From Streptomyces sp. H27-H1 (GTDB lineage: Bacteria; Actinomycetota; Actinomycetes; Streptomycetales; Streptomycetaceae): a DNA stretch of 64,000 nt. The stretch is taken from NCBI RefSeq assembly GCF_026627445.1, contig NZ_JAPNLJ010000037.1, positions 28,326 through 92,325 of the forward strand, given 5' to 3'. Below are positions 41,750 to 51,284 of this stretch, piece after piece. The notes beneath the pieces were generated by a model, which saw only the letters and a program-made list of their open reading frames with translations, ran no database searches and was not told the origin of the DNA. The position numbers and the translations under genes were made by a program. Position 1 is the stretch's first letter; the number at the start of each line of letters is the position of its first letter.

Positions 41750-42901
41750 ATGACTGACAAGACCGAAGGCGGCGACGTCCGCCTCGCCGGGATCAGTAAG
41801 CACTACGGATCCTTCACGGCCGTGCACCCGCTGGATCTCACCATCCCCCAGGGCTCCTTCTTCGCCCTCCTCGGCGCCTCGGGCTGTGGGAAGACCACCA
41901 CCCTGCGCATGATCGCCGGTCTGGAGGAGCCCTCCACCGGAACCGTCAGCCTCGGCGACCGCGAGGTGACGCACCTGCCGCCCTACAAGCGCCCGGTCAA
42001 CACGGTCTTCCAGAGCTACGCCCTCTTCCCGCACCTCGACGTCACGGAGAACATCGCCTTCGGGCTGCGCCGCCGCGGCATCAAGTCGGTCAAGAAGCAG
42101 GTCGACGACATGCTGGAACTGGTCCAGCTCGGCCAGTTCGCCCGCCGCAAGCCGCACCAGCTCTCCGGCGGCCAGCAGCAGCGCGTCGCCGTCGCCCGCG
42201 CGCTCATCAACCATCCGCAGGTGCTGCTCCTCGATGAGCCGCTCGGCGCCCTCGACCTCAAGCTGCGCCGCCAGATGCAGCTGGAGCTGAAGCGGATCCA
42301 GACCGAGGTCGGCATCACCTTCGTGCACGTCACGCACGACCAGGAGGAGGCCATGACCATGGCCGACACGGTCGCCGTGATGAACGGCGGCCGCGTCGAG
42401 CAGCTGGGCGCCCCCGCGGAGCTCTACGAGAACCCGAAGACCACCTTCGTGGCGAACTTCCTCGGCACCTCCAACCTCATCGAGGCCGAGGTCCTGGAGG
42501 CCGGCGCGGCCGACGTCGTGGTCGGCTCGGCCGGTACGAAGCTGCGCGTCCCGGCGGCGCGATGTTCGACCACGCCCCGGGCGGGCGGCAAGCTGCTGGT
42601 CGGGGTGCGCCCGGAGAAGATCTCCCTGGTCCACGTGGACGCCGAGGACACCATCGGGGCCGGCCGCAACAAGGTCGTCGGCAAGATCGCCGCCTCCTCC
42701 TTCATCGGAGTGTCCACGCAGTTCGTCATCGACAGCCCGGTCTGCCCGGAGCTGGAGGTGTACGTCCAGAACATCGAGCGCGACGCCCGGCTCGTGCCCG
42801 GCGCCGACGTGATACTGCACTGGAACCCGGACCACACCTTCGGCCTGGACGCCGCTCAGGACATCGACGCGGGCATCGAGACGGTCGGGGAGTCCGCATG
42901 A
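41750..42901 (+). CDS. potA: spermidine/putrescine ABC transporter ATP-binding protein
   Basis: ATPase of the polyamine importer, 383 residues. Walker A is LLGASGCGKTTT, Q-loop VFQSYALFPH, signature LSGGQQQRVAVARAL, Walker B VLLLDEPLGALD, H-loop HVTHDQEEAM. A TOBE-type domain of about 130 residues follows with VGVRPEKISL. The start ATG 41750 is 75 nt after potD; the stop overlaps potB as ATGA. Confidence 0.94.
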   Translation: MTDKTEGGDVRLAGISKHYGSFTAVHPLDLTIPQGSFFALLGASGCGKTTTLRMIAGLEEPSTGTVSLGDREVTHLPPYKRPVNTVFQSYALFPHLDVTENIAFGLRRRGIKSVKKQVDDMLELVQLGQFARRKPHQLSGGQQQRVAVARALINHPQVLLLDEPLGALDLKLRRQMQLELKRIQTEVGITFVHVTHDQEEAMTMADTVAVMNGGRVEQLGAPAELYENPKTTFVANFLGTSNLIEAEVLEAGAADVVVGSAGTKLRVPAARCSTTPRAGGKLLVGVRPEKISLVHVDAEDTIGAGRNKVVGKIAASSFIGVSTQFVIDSPVCPELEVYVQNIERDARLVPGADVILHWNPDHTFGLDAAQDIDAGIETVGESA

Positions 42902-43827
42902 CCGCCCCCGCCGCGCTGCCCGAGGTCGTCGCCACCGCCGAGCCCCCGGTGCACAAGCCGTCCCTGAAGAAGCGCCTGATCCCGTACTGGCTGCTGCTCC
43001 CGGGCATCCTGTGGCTGGTCGTCTTCTTCGTGCTGCCGATGATCTACCAGGCCTCGACCTCGGTGCAGACCGGCTCCCTAGAAGAGGGCTTCGAGGTCAC
43101 CTGGCACTTCCAGACGTACTGGGACGCCTTCACCGACTACTACCCGCAGTTCCTGCGCTCCCTGCTCTACGCCGGCACCGCGACCGTGCTGTGCCTGCTG
43201 CTGGGCTATCCGCTGGCCTACCTGATCGCCTTCAAGGCGGGCCGCTGGCGCAATCTGCTCCTCGTGCTGGTCATCGCCCCGTTCTTCACCAGCTTCCTGA
43301 TCCGCACCCTCGCCTGGAAGACGATCCTGGCCGACGGCGGCCCGGTGGTCGGCGTCCTCAACTCGGTCGGCTTCCTGGACGTCACCAGCTGGCTCGGCAT
43401 GACCGAGGGCGACCGCGTCCTGGCCACGCCGCTCGCGGTCGTCTGCGGACTGACGTACAACTTCCTCCCCTTCATGATCCTTCCGCTCTACACCTCGCTG
43501 GAGCGCATCGACACCCGCCTCCACGAGGCGGCCGGGGACCTGTACGCCCGTCCCGCCACCGTCTTCCGCAAGGTGACCTTCCCGCTGTCCATGCCGGGCG
43601 TGGTCTCCGGGACGCTGCTCACCTTCATCCCGGCCAGCGGCGACTACGTCAACGCCGAACTGCTCGGCTCCACGGACACCCGCATGATCGGCAACGTCAT
43701 CCAGTCGCAGTACCTGCGCATCCTCGACTACCCGACTGCGGCCGCGCTGTCCTTCATCCTCATGGCCATCGTGCTCGTCATGGTCACCATCTACATCCGC
43801 CGAGCGGGGACGGAGGACCTGGTCTGA
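42898..43827 (+). CDS. potB: spermidine/putrescine ABC transporter permease PotB
   Basis: Permease of 309 residues with six membrane helices (first at about 28-50, LIPYWLLLPGILWLVVFFVL). The EAA loop that docks on PotA is HEAAGDLYARPATVFRKVTF. The large first periplasmic loop and order before potC match PotB. Four-base overlap with potA and one-base overlap with potC show tight coupling. Confidence 0.92.
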   Translation: MTAPAALPEVVATAEPPVHKPSLKKRLIPYWLLLPGILWLVVFFVLPMIYQASTSVQTGSLEEGFEVTWHFQTYWDAFTDYYPQFLRSLLYAGTATVLCLLLGYPLAYLIAFKAGRWRNLLLVLVIAPFFTSFLIRTLAWKTILADGGPVVGVLNSVGFLDVTSWLGMTEGDRVLATPLAVVCGLTYNFLPFMILPLYTSLERIDTRLHEAAGDLYARPATVFRKVTFPLSMPGVVSGTLLTFIPASGDYVNAELLGSTDTRMIGNVIQSQYLRILDYPTAAALSFILMAIVLVMVTIYIRRAGTEDLV

Positions 43828-44633
43828 TGAAGAGCGCCATTACCTGGCTGCGCCGCCACCTCGTCGTGATCGCGGGGCTCGGCACGCTCGCCTACCTGAT
43901 CCTGCCGAACGTCGTCGTCACGGTCTTCTCCTTCAACAACCCGACCGGACGGTTCAACTACGCCTGGCAGGAGTTCTCCCTCGACGCGTGGAAGGACCCC
44001 TGCGGAGTCGCCGACATGTGCGGCTCGCTGTCCCTGTCGCTGCAGATCGCCCTGTGGGCCACCATCGGCGCGACCGTCCTCGGTACCGCCATCGCCTTCG
44101 CGATGGTCCGCTACCGCTTCCGGGGGCGCGCGGCCGTCAACTCGCTGATCTTCCTGCCGATGGCCATGCCCGAGATCGTGATGGCGGCCTCGCTACTGGC
44201 CCTCTTCCTCAACATGGGCATCCAGCTCGGCTTCTGGACGATCCTGATCGCCCACGTCATGTTCTGCCTCAGCTTCGTCGTCGCCGCCGTCAAGGCCCGG
44301 GTGCTCTCCATGGACCCGCGCCTGGAGGAAGCGGCCCGCGATCTCTACGCCGGTCCCGTGCAGACCTTCCTGCGCGTCACCCTGCCGATCGCGGCCCCCG
44401 GCATCGCGGCGGGCGCGCTGCTCTCCTTCGCGCTCTCGTTCGACGACTTCATCATCACCAACTTCAACTCGGGTAACACCGTCACCTTCCCCATGTTCGT
44501 GTGGGGATCGGCCCAGCGCGGTACGCCTGTGCAGATCAACGTCATCGGCACCGCGATGTTCGTCATCGCGGTCCTGGTGGTGCTGGCCGGCCAGCTGGTC
44601 GCCGGCCGCCGCAAGAAAGCACAGCCCAAGTAA
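43827..44633 (+). CDS. potC: spermidine/putrescine ABC transporter permease PotC
   Basis: Second permease subunit, 268 residues, six helices. The EAA loop is EEAARDLYAGPVQTFLRVTL, followed by LSFALSFDDFIITNF, a run typical of PotC. It forms the heterodimeric channel with PotB. The stop is 32 nt before the FAD oxidase gene, which is likely in the same transcript. Confidence 0.92.
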   Translation: MKSAITWLRRHLVVIAGLGTLAYLILPNVVVTVFSFNNPTGRFNYAWQEFSLDAWKDPCGVADMCGSLSLSLQIALWATIGATVLGTAIAFAMVRYRFRGRAAVNSLIFLPMAMPEIVMAASLLALFLNMGIQLGFWTILIAHVMFCLSFVVAAVKARVLSMDPRLEEAARDLYAGPVQTFLRVTLPIAAPGIAAGALLSFALSFDDFIITNFNSGNTVTFPMFVWGSAQRGTPVQINVIGTAMFVIAVLVVLAGQLVAGRRKKAQPK

Positions 44634-44665
44634 CACCTGGCAACACCTGTAGGGAGTTGGAAGAC

Positions 44666-46084
44666 ATGGCCCCAGACGCCATGCGCACCGCTGCACGATC
44701 CCTTTCCGAAGCGAAGCCGGTCTCGTACTGGCTGGACGACCCCGGCAAGCCGGCCGCCGAGCCCGCCCTCACCGGGGACGAGCACTGCGACCTGCTCGTC
44801 ATCGGCGGCGGCTACAGCGGACTGTGGACCGCGCTGATCGCCAAGGAGCGCGACCCCGCCCGGGACGTCGTACTGATCGAGGGCGTTGAGGCGGGCTGGG
44901 CCGCCTCGGGCCGCAACGGTGGCTTCTGCGCCGCCTCCCTCACCCACGGCCTCGCCAACGGGCTGGCCCGCTGGCCGGACGAGCTCGCGAAGCTGGAGGA
45001 GCTCGGCGCCCGCAACCTCGACGCCATCGAGGAGGCGGTCGCCCGCTACGGCATCGACTGCGACTTCGAGCGCAGCGGCGAGATCGACGTGGCCACCGAG
45101 CCGCACCAGGTCGAGGAGCTCCGCGAGTTCCACGCGGAGGCCGAACGGCTCGGCCTCGCGGGTCGCTCCGAATGGCTGGACGCGGACGCACTGCGGGCCG
45201 AGGTCGACTCCCCGACCTTCCTCGGCGGGATCTGGGACCGCGACGGCGTCGCCATGCTCAACCCGGCGAAGCTCGCCTGGGGCCTGAAGCGGGCCTGCCT
45301 GGAACTGGGCGTGCGGATCTACGAGAACACGCGCGGGCTGGATCTGGCCGGCTCGGGAGCCGGGATGGCCGTGCGGACCCCGTACGGCCGGGTCTTCGCC
45401 CGCCGGGTGGCGCTGGGCACCAACATCTTCCCGTCGCTGGTCAAGCGGGTCCGTCCGCTGACCGTCCCGGTCTACGACTACGCGCTGATGACCGAGCAGC
45501 TGACCGAGGAGCAGCTCGCCGCGATCGGCTGGAAGAACCGGCAGGGGCTCGGCGACAGCGCCAACCAGTTCCACTACTTCCGGATCACCCCCGACCGGCG
45601 GATCCTGTGGGGCGGCTACGACGCGATCTATCCGTACGGCGGCAAGCTCGACGTCGAGCACGACCACCGGCCCGAGACCTACCTCAAGCTCGCCGAGCAC
45701 TTCTTCACCTGCTTCCCCCAGCTGGAAGGCGTGAAATTCAGCCACGCCTGGGGCGGGGCGATCGACACCTGCTCGCGCTTCTCCGCCTTCTTCGGCACCG
45801 CGCACGCGGGCAAGGTGGCCTACGCGGCCGGTTTCACCGGGCTGGGCGTCGGGGCCACCCGCTTCGGCGCCGACGTGATGCTGGACCTCCTCTCGGGGGA
45901 GCGGACCGAGCGCACGGAGCTGGAGATGGTGCGCACCAAGCCGATGCCGTTCCCGCCCGAGCCCTTCGCCTGGACCGGCATCACGATGACCAAATGGTCA
46001 CTGGCCCGGGCGGACCGGCTGGGCGGCCACCGCAACCTGTGGCTGAAGACGCTGGACCGCTTCGGTCTCGGCTTCGACAGCTGA
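44666..46084 (+). CDS. FAD-dependent oxidoreductase, DAO family (PuuB-like)
   Basis: Flavin oxidase of 472 residues. The dinucleotide-binding motif is LLVIGGGYSGLWTALIAKE (about 43-61), with SGRNGGFCAASLTHG, typical of gamma-glutamylputrescine oxidase (PuuB/OrdL) relatives, and a C-terminal GFTGLGVGATRFGADVMLDL. Such enzymes oxidise an amine to an aldehyde with release of ammonia and peroxide. The position at the end of aldehyde dehydrogenase-potDABC makes polyamines or their glutamyl derivatives the likely substrates. No glutamylpolyamine synthetase is in the window, so that step would be encoded elsewhere. Confidence 0.88.
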   Translation: MAPDAMRTAARSLSEAKPVSYWLDDPGKPAAEPALTGDEHCDLLVIGGGYSGLWTALIAKERDPARDVVLIEGVEAGWAASGRNGGFCAASLTHGLANGLARWPDELAKLEELGARNLDAIEEAVARYGIDCDFERSGEIDVATEPHQVEELREFHAEAERLGLAGRSEWLDADALRAEVDSPTFLGGIWDRDGVAMLNPAKLAWGLKRACLELGVRIYENTRGLDLAGSGAGMAVRTPYGRVFARRVALGTNIFPSLVKRVRPLTVPVYDYALMTEQLTEEQLAAIGWKNRQGLGDSANQFHYFRITPDRRILWGGYDAIYPYGGKLDVEHDHRPETYLKLAEHFFTCFPQLEGVKFSHAWGGAIDTCSRFSAFFGTAHAGKVAYAAGFTGLGVGATRFGADVMLDLLSGERTERTELEMVRTKPMPFPPEPFAWTGITMTKWSLARADRLGGHRNLWLKTLDRFGLGFDS

Positions 46085-46285
46085 GGCCGGGGCCGCGACG
46101 GCCGGGCCGGGGCCCGGTGTGCTGATCGGGTAAGAGACGCCCGTACGCCCCTGGCGCACACCGTCACCGACGGTATGACCCGGTTCACTGCCACGGAGTA
46201 GGGAAACCCGCGTCATAGCCGGGCCCGGCCCCGCTCTCTCCTGTGAGAACGCTTCACCTCACCAACGGAGAGCGGAGGCCGGGCG

Positions 46286-46750
46286 ATGACGACCCCGGGA
46301 GACAAGACGGCAGTGGACTGGCTGGTTTCGGTGGCGCCCGATCCGGACGCCTGCCGGCGGGAATGGGAGCGCAACCCCCTCGGGGTCGCCCTGCTTCCCG
46401 CCGGCCACCGGTGGGACGTACTGATCCTGCCGGGGGAGCTGGGCCACGCCACCCTCGAAGTACTGGACACGCTGCCCGCCCCGCCCGGCCCGGTGATCGC
46501 CGATTTCGGCGACTCCAGGCTGGGCTTCTTCGTGCCTCCGGGCACGGCGTCCCGCTGGGTCGGGACAGGCGTACGGGGAGCCGGGCACGGGACCTGGATC
46601 GTGGTCCCCTACCCCGGCCGGGCCACGGGCGGGGTCCGCTGGCTCGTGGTCCCCGACGGGCAGGGCACGCTCACCGATCCGGCGGTCCTGGAGCTCGCGA
46701 TGCACGAGGCGGCGGCGCGCGCCGTGGGCCGGGAAGGTGGCAGGTCTTGA
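46286..46750 (+). CDS. conserved hypothetical protein (possible prim-pol-like fold)
   Basis: Protein of 154 residues without signal or membrane segments. Sequences such as PDACRREWERNPLGVALLPA, RWDVLILPGELGHATLEVL, GFFVPPGTASRW and DGQGTLTDPAVLELAMHEAA resemble Streptomyces proteins annotated near the bifunctional DNA primase/polymerase N-terminal family. I cannot confirm catalytic residues, so function is left open. ATG 46286 follows a GGAGAGCGGAGG ribosome site. A palindrome ACCGTC-ACC-GACGGT lies upstream at 46160-46174. The chitinase gene follows with its own operator. Confidence 0.7.
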   Translation: MTTPGDKTAVDWLVSVAPDPDACRREWERNPLGVALLPAGHRWDVLILPGELGHATLEVLDTLPAPPGPVIADFGDSRLGFFVPPGTASRWVGTGVRGAGHGTWIVVPYPGRATGGVRWLVVPDGQGTLTDPAVLELAMHEAAARAVGREGGRS

Positions 46751-46771
46751 CAAGAACATTGGTCTGGACCA
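46742..46771 (+). promoter_or_regulatory. DasR-type (dre) operator / chitinase direct repeat
   Basis: TGGTCTGGACCA (46760-46771) matches the TGGTCTAGACCA core of DasR-binding dre sites and of chitinase promoter direct repeats in Streptomyces. A poorer copy AGGTCTTGACAA (46742-46753) lies 18 bp upstream in the same phase. Both sit about 80-110 nt before the chitinase start. Repression by DasR and release by glucosamine-6-phosphate is the expected control. Confidence 0.85.
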
Positions 46772-46850
46772 TCTTGGGCGCCGCTGCGCCTTCCCCCACC
46801 GCCTGCCCAGCCGCGGCCCGGCTCCATCCCCCCATGCACCGGAGGCAGTT

Positions 46851-48707
46851 GTGCGCCCGACCAGCCCCGTCCGCCCTGCCGGACCCGCCGTCATACGCTC
46901 CGCCCTGTCCCTCCTTACCGCCGCCGCCCTCGCGGTGGCCGGCCTCCTCGCCGCAGGTCAGTCGGCCGCCGCGGCCGACGTCGACCTCATCCGCAACGGC
47001 GGCTTCGAAGCCGGTCTCGACGGCTGGAGCTGCTCGGCCGGCAGCGGAGCCGCCGTCAGCACCCCGGTGCACGGCGGCACTTCCGCCCTCAAGGGCACCC
47101 CGGCCGGGCAGGACAACGCCCGCTGCTCCCAGACCGTCACCGTCAAGCCCGACTCCCCGTACACGCTGAGCGCCTGGGTGCAGGGCGCGTACGTCTACCT
47201 CGGCGCGACCGGCACCGGGACCACGGACGCGCAGACCTGGGCGCAGACCCCGGGTGCCTGGAAGCAGCTGAGCGCGAGCTTCCGTACCGGAGCGAACACC
47301 ACGTCGGTGACCGTGTACACGCAGGGCTGGTACGGCCAGCCGCCGCAGTTCACCGACGACGTGACCCTGGTCGGCCCCGACCCCGGCGGCTCCGGACCCG
47401 GCCAGCCCCAAGTCCCGGCCGCCCCTGCCGGCCTCGCCGGCTCGGCCTCCTCCGCGACCGCGGTCGGCCTCTCCTGGTCGGCGGCCACCGGCGCCACCTC
47501 GTACAAGCTCTACCGGGACGGTGCGAACCCGACCACGGTCAGCGGCACTTCGGCGACGGTCACCGGCCTCACGGCCGCCACGACCTACTCCTTCCAGGTC
47601 AGCGCGGTGAACGCGGCCGGCGAATCCCCGAAGAGCGCCGCCGTCCCCGTCACCACCCAGAGCGGCGGCGGCAACCCCGGCAACCCGGGCCTGCCCGCGC
47701 ACGCCCTGGTCGGCTACCTGCACGCCAGCTTCGCCAACGGCTCCGGCTACGTCCGGATGGCCGACGTGCCCGCCTCGTGGGACGTCATCAACCTGGCGTT
47801 CGGCGAGCCCACCTCGGTGACCTCGGGTGACATCCGCTTCCAGCTCTGCCCGGCCAGTGAGTGCCCGAATGTCGAATCGGCCGCGGAGTTCAAGGCGGCC
47901 ATCAAGGCCAAACAGGCCGCCGGCAAGAAGGTCCTCATCTCGATCGGCGGCCAGAACGGCCAGGTCCAGCTGGGCACCACGGCGGCCCGTGACACCTTCG
48001 TCTCCTCCGTCGGCAAGATCATCGACGAGTACGGGCTCAACGGCCTCGACGTCGACTTCGAGGGCCACTCCCTCTCCCTGGCCACGGGCGACACCGACTT
48101 CCGCGCCCCCACCACCCCGGTGATCGTCAACCTGATCACGGCCGTGAAGACACTCAAGGCCAAGTACGGCCCGGACTTCATCCTGACCATGGCCCCCGAG
48201 ACCTTCTTCGTCCAGCTCGGCTACCAGTACTACGGATCCGGCCCCTGGGGCGGCCAGGACCCGCGCGCCGGCGCCTACCTCCCGGTCATCCACGGTCTGC
48301 GCGACGACCTCACCCTGCTCCACGTCCAGGACTACAACTCCGGCTCGATCATGGGCCTCGACAACCAGTACCACTCCATGGGCGGAGCCGACTTCCACAT
48401 CGCCATGACCGACATGCTGCTCACCGGCTTCCCGGTGGCCGGCAACACGGCCCGCGTCTTCCCGCCGCTGCGCGCGGACCAGGTCGCCATCGGCCTCCCG
48501 GCCACGACCAACGCGGGCAACGGCCACACCAGCCCCGCCGAGGTGAACAAGGCGCTGGACTGCCTGACGAAGAAGACGAACTGCGGCGCCTACCAGACCC
48601 ACGGCACCTGGCCCGCCCTGCGCGGCCTGATGACCTGGTCGATCAACTGGGACCGCTTCGGCGCCTGGGAGTTCTCGAAGAACTTCGACGCCTACTTCGG
48701 CGGCTGA
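46851..48707 (+). CDS. secreted GH18 chitinase with CBM and FnIII domains
   Basis: Extracellular chitinase of 618 residues. The signal peptide (about 1-41, SLLTAAALAVAGLLAAGQSA) is followed by a carbohydrate-binding beta-sandwich (about 43-165, DLIRNGGFEAGLDGWSCSAG). A Gly/Pro linker and a fibronectin III domain (about 190-275) come next, then the GH18 barrel. The GH18 motif is NGLDVDFEG with catalytic Glu404. GTG 46851 follows GGAGG at 46841-46845. The dre-like operator upstream fits induction on chitin. Confidence 0.94.
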   Translation: MRPTSPVRPAGPAVIRSALSLLTAAALAVAGLLAAGQSAAAADVDLIRNGGFEAGLDGWSCSAGSGAAVSTPVHGGTSALKGTPAGQDNARCSQTVTVKPDSPYTLSAWVQGAYVYLGATGTGTTDAQTWAQTPGAWKQLSASFRTGANTTSVTVYTQGWYGQPPQFTDDVTLVGPDPGGSGPGQPQVPAAPAGLAGSASSATAVGLSWSAATGATSYKLYRDGANPTTVSGTSATVTGLTAATTYSFQVSAVNAAGESPKSAAVPVTTQSGGGNPGNPGLPAHALVGYLHASFANGSGYVRMADVPASWDVINLAFGEPTSVTSGDIRFQLCPASECPNVESAAEFKAAIKAKQAAGKKVLISIGGQNGQVQLGTTAARDTFVSSVGKIIDEYGLNGLDVDFEGHSLSLATGDTDFRAPTTPVIVNLITAVKTLKAKYGPDFILTMAPETFFVQLGYQYYGSGPWGGQDPRAGAYLPVIHGLRDDLTLLHVQDYNSGSIMGLDNQYHSMGGADFHIAMTDMLLTGFPVAGNTARVFPPLRADQVAIGLPATTNAGNGHTSPAEVNKALDCLTKKTNCGAYQTHGTWPALRGLMTWSINWDRFGAWEFSKNFDAYFGG

Positions 48708-48735
48708 CCGGCCGTCACCACCACCACCCGTGCCC

Positions 48736-48761
48736 GGCCGCAGTCCCCCGGGGCTGCGGCC
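48736..48761. terminator. hairpin between chitinase and PAP2 genes
   Basis: GGCCGCAG (48736-48743) pairs with CTGCGGCC (48754-48761) around a 10-nt loop. It lies between the convergent chitinase and PAP2 genes and can serve both. Confidence 0.65.
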
Positions 48762-48772
48762 CGGCCACAGCA

Positions 48773-49543
48773 CTAGGCGCTGGGTCCGGCAGGCCGTGCG
48801 GCGTACCGGCGGACGCCCAGGAGCAGCGGCGTGCACATCAGCAGGCTGGCCAGGACGTCCAGGGGCCAGTGGTAGCCGCGCAGGATCAGGCCCGTCGCCG
48901 TCAGTGAGGTGAGGGCGGCCGCCAGGGCCAGGGGCCAGCGGCCCCGGGTGTACGGGCGGACGAGCAGGGCCGCGCCCGCGTACGCCACGTACGCGGTGGC
49001 CGTGTGGCCCGAGGGGTAGTAGCCGGAGGCCCAGGGTTCCAGCGGGCCCGGCCGGCCGGTCCACTCCTTCAGCGGGACGATCAGGGCCGGCACCAGGGCC
49101 ATGGCCAGCGCCGCGGCCGCCGCGCCCCGGCGGTTGCCGCGCCGGGCGGCGTAGACGACCGCGAGGAGCAGCACGGGGACCGCGACGGGGACGTTGCCGA
49201 GATCGGAGAGGCGCTGGGTGACCGCGTCGGGGACGGTGCGCACGAGCGCCCGGCTGAGGCCGGCGTCCGGGACCAGCAGCGGCCCCGACACCAGGACCTG
49301 CCAGGTGATCAGGGCGAAGAGTGCCGCGCAGAGCGCGGAGAGGAGAGTGGCCGGCCGCCCCGGAACAGGGGGGGTGGTTCCGGGGCGGCCGGCCGGATCG
49401 GGTCGCCGGGCACCCCGGGGGGTTTGGGGCGTACGGCTGTCCGATCGGTGAGGAGTGTGCGCGAACGCATGCCCAGTGCGGCGCTGGGGAAGCCCGGTAC
49501 TGGTGTCGCCTCCGGTTTCCCGGGGGCGGGGTGTTTCACTCAT
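48773..49543 (-). CDS. PAP2 family membrane phosphatase
   Basis: Lipid phosphatase of the PAP2 superfamily, 256 residues, with about six helices. The three catalytic motifs are KEWTGRPGP (KxxxxxxRP), YYPSGHTA (PSGH), and a degenerate third motif RGYHWPLDV (His-x3-Asp). Likely substrates are phosphatidate or undecaprenyl pyrophosphate; sequence does not choose. A Pro/Arg-rich N-terminus of about 60 residues precedes the first helix. ATG 49543 is chosen as the first methionine after which the family pattern fits; the frame is open to 49675. Confidence 0.88.
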   Translation of the reverse strand: MSETPRPRETGGDTSTGLPQRRTGHAFAHTPHRSDSRTPQTPRGARRPDPAGRPGTTPPVPGRPATLLSALCAALFALITWQVLVSGPLLVPDAGLSRALVRTVPDAVTQRLSDLGNVPVAVPVLLLAVVYAARRGNRRGAAAAALAMALVPALIVPLKEWTGRPGPLEPWASGYYPSGHTATAYVAYAGAALLVRPYTRGRWPLALAAALTSLTATGLILRGYHWPLDVLASLLMCTPLLLGVRRYAARPAGPSA

Positions 49544-49708
49544 CTGCAGAAACCGTACGGCAGCGGAAGGGGGACCGACAGCAGGAAAGCGCTCCCGCCA
49601 TCGGCCCCCCACACCTTCTTCACAGCGCCCGACCGTTACCCGCGGTAGTGATCGCTTGGTGATCGAGCATCGCACCCCCGCGTTCTACCGCTTGTGTCAG
49701 ACGTTCGA

Positions 49709-51043
49709 TCAGAGGGCCGCGAACGCGGCCTCGATGACGTCCAGGCCCTCGTTCAGCAGGTCCTCGCCGATGACCAGCGGCGGGAGGAAGCGGAGCACGT
49801 TGCCGTAGGTGCCGCAGGTGAGGACGAGCACGCCCTCGGCGTGGCAGGCCTTGGCGAGCGCGCCGGCCGCCTCCGGGTTCGGGGTCTTGGACGCGGGGTC
49901 CTTGACGAGCTCGATCGCGATCATGGCGCCGCGGCCGCGGATGTCGCCGACGATGTCGTACTTCTCCTGGATGGCGGTCAGACGGGCCTTCATGATCGAC
50001 TCGATCTTCTTCGCCGCGGCGTTGAGGTCGAGCTCCTTCATGGTCTCGATGGAGCCGAGCGCACCGGCGCAGGCCACCGGGTTGCCGCCGTAGGTGCCGC
50101 CCAGGCCGCCGCCGTGCACGGAGTCCATCATCTCGGCGCGGCCGGTCACGGCGGCGAGCGGCAGGCCGCCCGCGATGCCCTTGGCGGTCGTGATGAGGTC
50201 GGGGACGATGCCCTCGTCCTCGCACGCGAACCACTGGCCGGTGCGGCAGAAGCCGGACTGGATCTCGTCGGCGACGAAGACGATGCCGTTGTCGTTGGCG
50301 AACTTCACGAGCGCCGGGAGGAAGCCCTTGGCCGGCTCGATGAAGCCGCCCTCGCCGAGGACCGGCTCGATGATGATCGCGGCGACGTTCTCGGCGCCGA
50401 TCTGCTTGGTGATCTGGTCGATCGCCTGGGCGGCGGCCTCGGGGCCGCAGTTCTCGGCGCCGGTCGGCCAGCGGTAGCCGTAGGCGACGGGGACGCGGTA
50501 GACCTCGGGGGCGAACGGGCCGAAGCCCTGCTTGTACGGCATGTTCTTCGAGGTCAGGGCCATCGTGAGGTTCGTACGGCCGTGGTAGCCGTGGTCGAAG
50601 ACGACGACGGCCTGGCGCTTGGTGTACGAACGGGCGATCTTGACGGCGTTCTCGACGGCCTCGGCGCCGGAGTTGAACAGCGCCGACTTCTTGGCGTGGT
50701 CACCCGGGGTGAGCTCGGCGAGGGCCTCGCAGACCTCCACGTAGCCCTCGTAGGGCGTCACCATGAAACAGGTGTGGGTGAAGTCGGCGAGCTGCGCGGT
50801 GGCGCGGCGCACGACGGCCTCGGCGGAGGCGCCGACCGAGGTCACGGCGATGCCGGAGCCGAAGTCGATCATGCGGTTGCCGTCGACGTCCTCGAGGATG
50901 CCGCCACCCGCACGGGCCGTGAAGACGGGGAGCACGGAGCCCACGCCGCCGGCCACCGTCGCGAGACGGCGGGCCTGCAGCTCCTGCGACTTGGGGCCGG
51001 GGATCGCGGTGACGATGCGGCGCTCCTGCGGAACAGCGGTCAT
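49709..51043 (-). CDS. gabT: 4-aminobutyrate-2-oxoglutarate transaminase
   Basis: Class III aminotransferase of 444 residues moving the amino group of GABA to 2-oxoglutarate, giving succinate semialdehyde. The PLP lysine is in LITTAKGIAGGLPLAAVTGR; FNSGAEAVENAVKIAR, FDHGYHGRTNLTMALT and FVADEIQSGFCRTG are typical of GabT. It is divergent from the ATPase-like gene across 241 bp. With the aminobutyraldehyde dehydrogenases upstream and the semialdehyde-type dehydrogenase at 55.6 kb it completes a GABA route. Confidence 0.94.
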   Translation of the reverse strand: MTAVPQERRIVTAIPGPKSQELQARRLATVAGGVGSVLPVFTARAGGGILEDVDGNRMIDFGSGIAVTSVGASAEAVVRRATAQLADFTHTCFMVTPYEGYVEVCEALAELTPGDHAKKSALFNSGAEAVENAVKIARSYTKRQAVVVFDHGYHGRTNLTMALTSKNMPYKQGFGPFAPEVYRVPVAYGYRWPTGAENCGPEAAAQAIDQITKQIGAENVAAIIIEPVLGEGGFIEPAKGFLPALVKFANDNGIVFVADEIQSGFCRTGQWFACEDEGIVPDLITTAKGIAGGLPLAAVTGRAEMMDSVHGGGLGGTYGGNPVACAGALGSIETMKELDLNAAAKKIESIMKARLTAIQEKYDIVGDIRGRGAMIAIELVKDPASKTPNPEAAGALAKACHAEGVLVLTCGTYGNVLRFLPPLVIGEDLLNEGLDVIEAAFAAL

Positions 51044-51284
51044 AGGGGGCTCCTGGGGGGTGTTTTCGGACGCACTTGTGTCTTTGTCCGCAGGCTAGGC
51101 CCGGGAGGCGTGGTCCTGCATGCTCCGTTCGGGAGTGGTGCCCGCGTGTCCTTGTCCGTGACGGCCATAGGAAGGATTCCGCCCATGTCTTGTGGATCAT
51201 CACCGGGTACGGGCCGCTGGGCGGCGGCGGCCACTAGATTGAGCGCGCAGCACAGTGCGGTAACGGGCAGGGGGCAGGGGTTAC

